A stretch of DNA of 59,416 bases from a virus: positions 1 through 59,416 of the IMG/VR virus record IMGVR_UViG_3300036790_000129, one strand, 5' to 3'. The number at the start of each line of letters is the position of its first letter. Within the stretch, counting starts at the first letter, position 1. The position numbers and the translations under genes were made by a program. Positions 7,598 through 14,214 of this stretch are shown piece after piece. The notes beneath the pieces were generated by a model. That model saw nothing but the letters and a program-made list of their open reading frames with translations. It searched no databases and was not told the origin of the DNA.

Positions 7598-8793
7598 ATG
7601 ATCCTCATGTCGGACTGAGTGGCCTTTGGCCAAGCATCCTTGTCGGTGAAGGTATCGACGCGGATCTGCTGGACGGCAAGCAGCATCCTTGTCCGATCTG
7701 CGGCGGCAAAGATCGCTTCAAGTTCGACGACAAAGGTATGGGACTTTGGTACTGCAACCACTGTGGTGCGGGTGATGGCTTTGGTCTGCTGATGAGCAAG
7801 TTCGGTTTGACATTCGTGCAAGCCAAGGAGGTGTGCACGAAGTATGGCAGTCTGTCGGGCGATTCGCGTCATGCACGGGCGCCGATGTCAGACGCCACGA
7901 AACGCGAGCTGATGAATAAGACATGGACTCATGCGGCGCCCGAGGCATTGCCCTTGCGCGAATACCTGTCATCCCGAGGCATCATGGAAGTGCTTCAGTT
8001 CAATCCGCCGCTGCGCTGGCATCCGGATCTGCTGTGTACGAACGGCGGCCACCGCAGCCCGGCAATCCTCATCAAGTATTACCGTTGGGGCATCGACGGC
8101 AAGCCCGAGCCAGCCACACTGCAACGGCACTGGCCCAACCTTGGCACGAAGATGCTAATGCCGGCACCGATCAAGCTGGATGGCATTTTCTGTCCCTTGG
8201 GCGGCAAGCCAAAACATGGCCATCTTGGCGTGTGTGAGGGCTACATCACGGCACTGTCGTGCATGGCTCTCCAGCCTGTGCCGGGCATGATGCCAGTGTG
8301 GTCATGCCTATCTGCCGAGCAGCTGATGAAATTCATGCCGCCGCCGGATGTGAAGATGCTTTATATCTACATCGACGTGGACAAGAGTTACACCGGGCAA
8401 GCTGCTGGCTATGCCTTGGCCAAACGCCTGCGCACGATTCGTCCGGATCTTGAAACAGTGGTGTGCTACCCCACTCATGTTCAGAACGTGGATTATGACT
8501 TCAACGATCTCTTAAAGGGTGTGCCATGCCACCGATCTTCAAGCGAAAGAGTTGTCGATGCCGATGCAGCAACCGGTATTGCCAGTCCCGAATCACCCTC
8601 CCAAAACATCCCGATGATTATCGGCGCGTCAAACTCTGCCATCAATGCAATAAGGGACACTATCGACTCGATCCCTTTCGATCGGATGGACGCGAGCACG
8701 CCGGAAAAACCTGTAGATGCAGCAACTACTCCTTTCCTCATCGGAGAGGTTCACTTTACTGCGCATACAACCCTCGACTTACCGCAGCCATGA
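7594..8793 (+). CDS. DNA primase, P4-type zinc domain plus Toprim domain
   Basis: A 399-residue primase starting at GTG 7594 (GTGA overlap). Residues 33-60 are the P4-alpha-type zinc ribbon: CPICGGKDRF, then WYCNHCGAGDGFGLL. Residues 213-275 are Toprim-like, with VCEGYITALS and the metal-binding IYIDVDKSYTGQAAGYALA. It would lay down RNA primers for phage replication. There is no fused helicase, so the separate helicase at 3374 may serve. Beyond about residue 310 the sequence becomes low in structure and Ser/Asp-rich. There another gene (8526-8828) overlaps in a different frame, so the tail may be poorly constrained. Confidence 0.88.
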   Translation: MNDPHVGLSGLWPSILVGEGIDADLLDGKQHPCPICGGKDRFKFDDKGMGLWYCNHCGAGDGFGLLMSKFGLTFVQAKEVCTKYGSLSGDSRHARAPMSDATKRELMNKTWTHAAPEALPLREYLSSRGIMEVLQFNPPLRWHPDLLCTNGGHRSPAILIKYYRWGIDGKPEPATLQRHWPNLGTKMLMPAPIKLDGIFCPLGGKPKHGHLGVCEGYITALSCMALQPVPGMMPVWSCLSAEQLMKFMPPPDVKMLYIYIDVDKSYTGQAAGYALAKRLRTIRPDLETVVCYPTHVQNVDYDFNDLLKGVPCHRSSSERVVDADAATGIASPESPSQNIPMIIGASNSAINAIRDTIDSIPFDRMDASTPEKPVDAATTPFLIGEVHFTAHTTLDLPQP

Positions 8794-8828
8794 TGGAGGA
8801 ACGTTACGAATCGAGGGCGTTTGCGTGA
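8526..8828 (+). CDS. Cys-rich small protein overlapping the primase 3' end
   Basis: A 100-residue basic protein in another frame of the last 268 bases of the primase gene. It has an ordered set of cysteines (CRCRC, CHQC, CRCSNYSFPHRRGSLYC) and the segment GHYRLDPFRSDGREHAG. Together these look like a genuine zinc-binding phage protein rather than chance: the composition is protein-like while the primase frame is featureless here. AAGGGTG lies just before the ATG. Its stop overlaps the next GTG (GTGA), as throughout this operon. Function unknown. Confidence 0.62.
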   Translation: MPPIFKRKSCRCRCSNRYCQSRITLPKHPDDYRRVKLCHQCNKGHYRLDPFRSDGREHAGKTCRCSNYSFPHRRGSLYCAYNPRLTAAMMEERYESRAFA

Positions 8829-9169
8829 CTGAGATCATCCGCATCATCGGAACGCGCGAACAAAAGATCACAGCGGCTACCAAGATCAAGGCTGAATTCG
8901 AATCCGTATTTCCTGAGCTGGCTGATCTGCGCAAGCAATTGATCGAGTGTGACATGGCTGCCGACAATCTGAGTTCTGTGTCACGGGTCATCACAGAAAA
9001 GATCGACTACCGGGCAACACGCGATGATCCGGATCGCTACCGTAGAAAACATGCTCTACCACCCATCATCACCGAGGAAATACGTTATGCAATTCAGGAT
9101 CGTTCATCCCAACCTGTTGTCCCCGCCAACACTGTATTTGACTCCCGAGGACGCCATCGCCGCCGGTAG
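8825..9169 (+). CDS. Helical hypothetical protein
   Basis: A 114-residue protein starting at GTG 8825 (GTGA overlap). The first 85 residues are a charged, helix-forming segment (KITAATKIKAEFESVFPELADLRKQL is the visible core). The last 28 residues lie in a region that also encodes the start of the next gene in another frame. No family was recognised. Confidence 0.55.
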   Translation: MTEIIRIIGTREQKITAATKIKAEFESVFPELADLRKQLIECDMAADNLSSVSRVITEKIDYRATRDDPDRYRRKHALPPIITEEIRYAIQDRSSQPVVPANTVFDSRGRHRRR

Positions 9170-9482
9170 GGAGTTCTGGCCACATGTCGTGTTCCACGTG
9201 GAACAGGTGCGTCAGGCCAAGCTGTCGGATTACTTCCGGGCGCAAGACCTGTCCAGCGCGTTGCGTGAGCGCATGGCGGCTATCTCGGGCGATGATTCTG
9301 TGATGGATACCCGCGTCACTCCTGACGGCGGTGCGCCGAATGAAGGTCCGAACGTATTCGATGATCCGGTTCTGGACGAGGCGATTCGCGAGACGCTGGA
9401 TGCTTTCGCCGATCACGCGCAACTGGATCTGTCCGCCCTGCTGATCGTGGAGAGTCGCCTTGAAGTCAAGCCTGCCATCTAA
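9087..9482 (+). CDS. Hypothetical protein
   Basis: A 131-residue acidic protein. GAGGAAA lies 8-9 bases before ATG 9087, and the gene overlaps the previous one by 83 bases. The N-terminal part (MQFRIVHPNLLSPPTLYL, then EDAIAAGREFWPHVVFHVEQV) looks like a compact alpha/beta fold; the C-terminal half is acidic and helical. No family was recognised. It is translationally linked to the DUF1367 gene, which begins within its last 23 bases. Confidence 0.6.
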   Translation: MQFRIVHPNLLSPPTLYLTPEDAIAAGREFWPHVVFHVEQVRQAKLSDYFRAQDLSSALRERMAAISGDDSVMDTRVTPDGGAPNEGPNVFDDPVLDEAIRETLDAFADHAQLDLSALLIVESRLEVKPAI

Positions 9483-10092
9483 TAAGCCCACGACGGCACC
9501 AAAGCGAACCGTGGAGCCCATTGGTCTGCGAGTGGTCCAGATGGACGATCCGGAGACGCACGCTCCACGGCGTGTTCTGGTGGCTGCCACGGCTAGCGAC
9601 GCAGCCAGACTCCAGACCAAGGGCAACAAGGTCGGGGATCTTATCTTTGCGCAAATCAAAAAGCCGCGCTCACCCGGTTTCCATCGACTCGCTCATGCCA
9701 TCGGAAAATTGGCGGTGGAAAATATCAATGAGTTAAGCCATCTAGAAGCGCATGGAGCACTTAAACGTCTGCAAGTAGAAGCGGGTGCTGCATGCGAGGA
9801 AATGCAGGTTCAAATTCACACGATTTGGCCAGCCGTAATTACATGGATAGATGAGCATCTGGGGCGCCCGATGGCCGTAATGCTCAAGGTAGTAATGGAC
9901 GAAATGAAAATGGGCAAAACCACGGTCACTGTTCGGGTGCCGCGATCTTTATCGTTCGATTCTCTTGACGAAATTGAGTTCAAAGAGGCTGTCAAGATAA
10001 TTTGCCGGTACATGGCAACTACCTACTGGCCAACGATGACACCCGAGCAGATCGAGGACATGGCTGAGGCAACAAAAGACCTGATGGTATGA
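9460..10092 (+). CDS. DUF1367-type phage recombination-region protein
   Basis: A 210-residue protein. The start is TTG 9460, with GGAG 8 bases upstream, inside the end of the preceding gene. The motifs KKPRSPGFHRLAHAIGKLA, then RVPRSLSFDSLDEIEF and a C-terminal helix ending EDMAEATKDLM match the DUF1367 family found beside NinB/NinG-like genes in lambdoid phages. The biochemical role is unknown, though context suggests DNA recombination or replication. It is followed by an ATGA overlap with the Ref-like nuclease. Confidence 0.68.
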   Translation: MKSSLPSNKPTTAPKRTVEPIGLRVVQMDDPETHAPRRVLVAATASDAARLQTKGNKVGDLIFAQIKKPRSPGFHRLAHAIGKLAVENINELSHLEAHGALKRLQVEAGAACEEMQVQIHTIWPAVITWIDEHLGRPMAVMLKVVMDEMKMGKTTVTVRVPRSLSFDSLDEIEFKEAVKIICRYMATTYWPTMTPEQIEDMAEATKDLMV

Positions 10093-10517
10093 AAAGAACA
10101 CCGCTCAAGCGCGCCGAATTCAAGCGTAAACCTGTACCTACGCCCAAGCCTTATCGCCGCAAGCCAAAGCCTGCGGCAGTCAAGGCGTACTGGGACAAGG
10201 TGGCCGCGCTGGGATGCATCGTCACCGGGCGCACGGATAACGTCACCATCCACCACGTACATGGTGGCTCGATGCGTGGCGTATTGCCACGTGGACGCGG
10301 TGTCAAACAAGACTGGATGGTAATACCTCTCACCGCCAGTCTGCATACCGCTGGCCCAACCGGCATCGACACGGGGTTTGGCGTATTGGCATGGGAGGAT
10401 ATGTATGGCCCACAGCTACACTTCCTTCTGGAAGTCATGCGTAGAACAGGTATTGATCCGTTCAAGAAATCAGGCATGTCATGGCCTGAAACAGTTGACA
10501 GGCCGATCATGATGTGA
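10089..10517 (+). CDS. Ref-like RecA-dependent HNH nuclease
   Basis: A 142-residue protein with a basic N terminus (KRTPLKRAEFKRKP). The core reads CIVTGRTDNVTIHHVHGGSMRG, DWMVIPL, a histidine in LHTAGP, and FGVLAWEDMYG. This order matches the Ref family, named for the phage P1 protein that cleaves DNA at displacement loops made by RecA. Here it would aid homologous recombination alongside RecT and the exonuclease downstream. Length is close to the catalytic domain of Ref. Start ATG 10089 overlaps the preceding stop. Confidence 0.78.
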   Translation: MKRTPLKRAEFKRKPVPTPKPYRRKPKPAAVKAYWDKVAALGCIVTGRTDNVTIHHVHGGSMRGVLPRGRGVKQDWMVIPLTASLHTAGPTGIDTGFGVLAWEDMYGPQLHFLLEVMRRTGIDPFKKSGMSWPETVDRPIMM

Positions 10518-10548
10518 AACACTTTCAATCACACCCAAGGAGATCACC

Positions 10549-10758
10549 ATGGACATGCACCACGTCGAATCATCCCACGTTCACTCCACCGGCCATGACG
10601 CTTCCAGCAATGTCATGCACGTCAAGTTCAAGAACGGTGCGTTGTACGAATACCACAATGTCAGCGCCGAGGAACACAAGCGCATCCGTGACTCGGGTTC
10701 CGTGGGCAGTACGTTGCGTTCCACGGTCGCCGGAAAGCATTACCACAAGATCGGCTAA
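10549..10758 (+). CDS. KTSC-domain protein
   Basis: A 69-residue protein made of one KTSC domain: VMHVKFKNGALYEYHNVSAE, a helix, then GSVGSTLRSTVAGKHYHKIG. The family is named after a lysine-tRNA-synthetase C-terminal-like segment and is widespread in phages with no settled function. CAAGGAGA lies 8 bases before the start. It sits just ahead of RecT. Confidence 0.85.
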   Translation: MDMHHVESSHVHSTGHDASSNVMHVKFKNGALYEYHNVSAEEHKRIRDSGSVGSTLRSTVAGKHYHKIG

Positions 10759-10772
10759 CCGAAGGAACTACC

Positions 10773-11834
10773 ATGGCCAAGGCACAAAACAAGCCGCTGA
10801 CTGCCGAAGAAATCTCCGCACGGAAGATTGGCACGGCACTGGCAATTGCCAATGAAAAGCTGGGCACTGGTTCGGCTGCGAAGTACAACGCGGCTCGGGC
10901 AGTGAACACGCTCAAGTGGCAGACTGAAAAGATGTACGTACTGCAGCTGATCCAGCGCAGCGAATATCTTGCACAGGCCATCATCGAGACACCGATCTCG
11001 TTGCTGACGGCACTGCAGGATGTGGCTAGTCTCGGTCTGTCGTTGTCACCGCAGATGGGACATGCCTATCTGATCCCGCAGCGCCCGAAGGCTGGGGCGC
11101 CGTACGAGGTTTACGCCAAAGTGTCCTACAAGGGCATGGAGCAGGTGGTGTTGACTTCCGGCACGGTGCTGTCGATCGCCACGGATCTGGTCTACGAGAA
11201 CGACACGTTCAAGCGTGGCGTCAACATGGATGGCCCGTTCTTCAACTTTGAAATGGCCATGGGTGATCGTGGTCCGCTACTGGGCGGCTTCTGTCTGGCT
11301 CGCTACAGCAACGGCGAGAAGCATCTGGAGTGGATGCCGATCGCGGACATCGAAGGTTGCAAAGCGGCAGCGATCAAGGCTCAGAACGGCAAGACACCAC
11401 CCGTGTGGGTCGGTGCGTTCGCCAGCGAACAGCAAAAGAAATGCGTCGTACGCCGCGCAGCCAAACATTGGCCATCCAGTCCGGTGATCGAGCGGCTGAT
11501 CCAGAATTTCGACATCAACAATCCGATGGAGTTCGGCAAAGCCAGCATCATCGAAGGTGAGTCGGTCGAAGTCATGGATGACACGCACGTCGATCAGATC
11601 CGCTTGGCACTTCCTACCCTTGAAGATCCGATGGCATCCATGTGGATGGAAATGGCAGCCAAGGCACGTGGCTTCAACAACATCCGCGAGGTTCCCGTGG
11701 AACGCTTCGAGGAGGTACGTGATTCGCTGGTCGCGCGCGTCAAGGCTGTCGAGGAACGCAATGCCAATACTGCCAATGTCAATACGGCGGCTGATCTGGA
11801 AAAAGATGGTGAACACGATCAGGGAGCGCAGTAA
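10773..11834 (+). CDS. recT: RecT-family single-strand annealing protein
   Basis: A 353-residue recombinase of the RecT/Redbeta superfamily. Typical stretches are SLLTALQDVASLGLSLSP (residues about 74-91), GHAYLIPQ, YKGMEQVVLTSG, and GAFASEQQKKCVVRRAAKHWP. It anneals complementary single strands after resection by the exonuclease encoded next. GAAGGAACTACC precedes the start. The stop overlaps the exonuclease start (TAATG), a coupled pair as in other phage recombination modules. The C-terminal 70 residues are acidic and variable. Confidence 0.93.
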   Translation: MAKAQNKPLTAEEISARKIGTALAIANEKLGTGSAAKYNAARAVNTLKWQTEKMYVLQLIQRSEYLAQAIIETPISLLTALQDVASLGLSLSPQMGHAYLIPQRPKAGAPYEVYAKVSYKGMEQVVLTSGTVLSIATDLVYENDTFKRGVNMDGPFFNFEMAMGDRGPLLGGFCLARYSNGEKHLEWMPIADIEGCKAAAIKAQNGKTPPVWVGAFASEQQKKCVVRRAAKHWPSSPVIERLIQNFDINNPMEFGKASIIEGESVEVMDDTHVDQIRLALPTLEDPMASMWMEMAAKARGFNNIREVPVERFEEVRDSLVARVKAVEERNANTANVNTAADLEKDGEHDQGAQ

Positions 11835-12436
11835 TGCCCACCCATGGTGAACTGAGGCTGGGGATGCTCACCAGTTCCACCGCTGGCATCATCATGCGAG
11901 GTGGACCGGCAGCATGGGATTCCTTGCGCGAGCATCTGTGGACCGACACAGCCGAGGAGTTCGATGGGGATACCGAAGGTGCTCGTGCTTTTGGTCATGA
12001 GGAGGAGGACAAGGGTGTAGCGAAATTCTGGGAACGGCACCCGGAAGTGGAAGCCATCGAACCGGGCGGCTTCCAGATATATCGTGCCACTGGCGTCCTC
12101 AAGGATCGCATCGGAAGTTCACCGGATCGGATCGTGTATGAGCATGGCAAGTTCTACGGTCTGGAAGTGAAGTCACCAACGATCCCCGGCTACATGGGTC
12201 GGCATACGCCAGTCGCGCACAACGATCAATGCCAGCACGGGGCACTCGTGACAGGCTTTAAAAAGTGGGTGCTGGTTGCTCACCACGGCGAAACATTGTA
12301 CGAGGAATACCTCATCAAGCCTGACAGGGACTGGCAGAAACGCTACCTCGATCGAGCCGAGGTGTTCATCAAGTTCGCTTACGAAGGCAAGCCGGTGATC
12401 CGGCGCAAACTATCCATTAACGATCTCAAGGATTAA
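11834..12436 (+). CDS. YqaJ/lambda-exonuclease-like recombination nuclease
   Basis: A 200-residue PD-(D/E)xK nuclease. RLGMLTSSTAG at the N terminus, a helix with GHEEEDKGVAKFWE, and the active-site motifs GSSPDRIVY and GLEVKSP (catalytic D, E and K about residues 98-117) are visible, followed by QCQHGALVTG. It would resect linear double-stranded ends to make substrate for RecT, with which it overlaps by one base. Length is near the family norm. Confidence 0.9.
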   Translation: MPTHGELRLGMLTSSTAGIIMRGGPAAWDSLREHLWTDTAEEFDGDTEGARAFGHEEEDKGVAKFWERHPEVEAIEPGGFQIYRATGVLKDRIGSSPDRIVYEHGKFYGLEVKSPTIPGYMGRHTPVAHNDQCQHGALVTGFKKWVLVAHHGETLYEEYLIKPDRDWQKRYLDRAEVFIKFAYEGKPVIRRKLSINDLKD

Positions 12437-12438
12437 CC

Positions 12439-13083
12439 ATGGCTACCAAGAAAGCTACCAAGGAAAAAGCTGTACCACCACCGGCACCACCGAAGGTTCT
12501 GGCCGAACAGTTGCACGAAGAAATCGCCGGCATCCTCAAGGAAAATGCCAAGGTCATTGTGCATGACGAGAACGCCATCGAAATCCCTGCTGACAAGCTG
12601 GGTAGTGCGGTGGATCTGTTGTCGCTCACGCGTGCACTCGTTCGCAACACCGAAGCGGACTACAAGGCCAAGATCAAGAACATCACGGACCCGTTTGCAC
12701 CCTATACGGCCGAGAAAAAGTCGATCATCAAGCGGGCGCAGGAAGTCGAGCATGATTTGGAAATCGGACTGCATACCCTGATTTCCAATGGCGTGATTGG
12801 CAAGGACGGATACGAAACCAAGAACGGATGCAGGCTGTCACTGGTCGGCAAGGAGGAGCTGGTGCTGGACGATCCGGATGCCATTCCGGATGAGTTCCTG
12901 TTGCCACGGGCGCAGTGTCTGGACTGGGGCAAGATCAAACAGTCGATCGTGGCCAATAACGCAGCCGTGGAAGCGGCGGCGGCGGCCGGGATCGAGCTGC
13001 AGATCCTCAATCCGATCAAGGGCGCTCACCTCACCACCACCTACACGCTGCGTACCAAACTGCCTGACGAACTGGGGAACTAA
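12439..13083 (+). CDS. Helical accessory protein downstream of recombinase
   Basis: A 214-residue protein with a Lys/Pro-rich start, a long charged helical segment (around KIKNITDPFAPYTAEKKSI, residues 75-115) and a compact C-terminal half ending in a beta segment (THLTTTYTLRTK-like). Similar proteins accompany recombination genes in other phages, but I cannot assign a role. It follows the exonuclease by two bases, so it belongs to the same transcript. Confidence 0.6.
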   Translation: MATKKATKEKAVPPPAPPKVLAEQLHEEIAGILKENAKVIVHDENAIEIPADKLGSAVDLLSLTRALVRNTEADYKAKIKNITDPFAPYTAEKKSIIKRAQEVEHDLEIGLHTLISNGVIGKDGYETKNGCRLSLVGKEELVLDDPDAIPDEFLLPRAQCLDWGKIKQSIVANNAAVEAAAAAGIELQILNPIKGAHLTTTYTLRTKLPDELGN

Positions 13084-13084
13084 C

Positions 13085-13609
13085 GTGTCCATCAAGCCAA
13101 TGAAACTCCATACATTCAAGCTGCGACTCTTTGTCGCCCTCTGCACGCTATTCAATGTGCCCATTACCACCAGTTTGCGATTCATTCCGGATGAACAGAA
13201 ACGCCGGGATGATCGTGGCCGCACCATCCACACCTATGAGTTCTTCGGCGATGCGTTGCACGATCTGCACGCCTTGCATGATGGCACTCTCGCTTCCAAG
13301 GAACCCGAACATGGCACGTACTACCTCGCTGTCGAAGTCCGCTCCACGTCCGTCAGTAAACTCGGCGCTTGTCGGAAAAACAAAGACACCATCACCGTCC
13401 CCCTCCCGCTCGATGTACCTCAAGGACTATCGAGTTCGACGCTTGGCAGACCCGGTACTGCGCATCCAGCGAAAACTTCGGATGATGAAGCCTTCGCAGA
13501 TCAGGCAGATGGAACAGCTCGCGAACGATCTTCTGGGAGCAAAGCTGGTCAATCCATTGGACCCGTGGGCCACGTGAAAGTCGATCTCTCCAAGATCGGT
13601 GTGCAATAA
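13085..13609 (+). CDS. Hypothetical protein
   Basis: A 174-residue protein. GTG 13085 has GGGGA 6 bases upstream; ATG 13100 is an alternative. The first 100 residues are basic and beta-rich (LRFIPDEQKRRDDRGR). The last 60 residues share DNA with another open frame, 13413-13577, which could encode 54 residues (MYLKDYRVRRLADP...) of more protein-like composition. Either the C terminus is a loose tail or two genes overlap; there is no ribosome site for the second. Unrecognised. Confidence 0.5.
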   Translation: MSIKPMKLHTFKLRLFVALCTLFNVPITTSLRFIPDEQKRRDDRGRTIHTYEFFGDALHDLHALHDGTLASKEPEHGTYYLAVEVRSTSVSKLGACRKNKDTITVPLPLDVPQGLSSSTLGRPGTAHPAKTSDDEAFADQADGTARERSSGSKAGQSIGPVGHVKVDLSKIGVQ

Positions 13610-13619
13610 TCACCACGTT

Positions 13620-13725
13620 CGTTCCTGCGCCCGGCTGTTGGGGGTTGCACGGTCGAGTGGCCTCCATACCATGACGACACCGGCCCGGCAGGGGTTGCGC
13701 AACAACTTTACCGGGCGCAGGAACG
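13620..13725. repeat. Long-range 15-base inverted repeat in a non-coding gap
   Basis: Bases 13620-13634 (CGTTCCTGCGCCCGG) are the exact reverse complement of 13711-13725. The 76 bases between contain GTTG/CAAC complementary patches and the palindrome GTTGCGCAAC (13694-13703). Transcribed, it would fold into a long stem with internal loops. The gap between genes ending at 13609 and starting at 13747 holds nothing else that I recognise. Confidence 0.5.
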
Positions 13726-13746
13726 GCATTACCAAGGAAAGATCCC

Positions 13747-14040
13747 ATGTCACAGCACAAGCGCAAGCTTCATCAGGCCGAACGTGAACGCGTGCAGCGA
13801 AATCAGACGGCCAGACGAGTGGCCAATTATGCGCCACTGCCTTGTCATGAATCCCTTTCCACGATTCCCAATGCCGAAGCGATCGATGGCTTCAAGGCCA
13901 TGCTGTTACGCAAGACGGCGATCCGTGAGGCAGCCATCCACTTGGCCCATGCCAAACGTGTTCGCCGCTGGCAGCGGAACCTTGTAGACTTACAACGTCT
14001 GCAGAATGCGGGCGGCCAGGAAACCGTACCGGGTGGGTAA
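13747..14040 (+). CDS. Small basic hypothetical protein, last gene of the rightward arm
   Basis: A 97-residue, Arg/Gln-rich helical protein (KRKLHQAERERVQRNQTARR at the N terminus). AAGGAAAG lies 8 bases before the ATG. It is the last rightward gene before the convergent terminator. No family was recognised. Confidence 0.6.
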   Translation: MSQHKRKLHQAERERVQRNQTARRVANYAPLPCHESLSTIPNAEAIDGFKAMLLRKTAIREAAIHLAHAKRVRRWQRNLVDLQRLQNAGGQETVPGG

Positions 14041-14187
14041 CCCTAACGGAACCAGCTGAAAAACCGGGTGCCACTGCGTTGCAGGTCCGTCGTTCATTCG
14101 GATTCCTTAACCCGGCATGGTCAGTCGCCAACGGAGCGAGATCCGAGGATCTGGTCATCAAGTTCACGGGGATGAAGGATCTGCGCC
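14041..14187. other. Short non-coding gap before the convergent terminator
   Basis: I see no convincing gene, tRNA or promoter in this stretch. It separates the last rightward gene from the terminator shared with the leftward arm. Confidence 0.4.
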
Positions 14188-14211
14188 AAAGGCCACCGCA
14201 AGGTGGCCTTT
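14188..14211. terminator. Bidirectional intrinsic terminator between convergent arms
   Basis: AAAGGCCACC (14188-14197), loop GCAA, GGTGGCCTTT (14202-14211). The stem has A-runs on its left and T-runs on its right, so either strand reads as stem plus U-tail. It lies 4 bases from the stop of the leftward giant gene and about 150 bases after the last rightward gene, exactly where both transcripts should end. Confidence 0.88.
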
Positions 14212-14214
14212 CCG

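Noticed and set aside
14041-14187. Possible tRNA-like bases before the convergent terminator
   Set aside because: No cloverleaf could be folded by eye; no acceptor or anticodon stem pairs.
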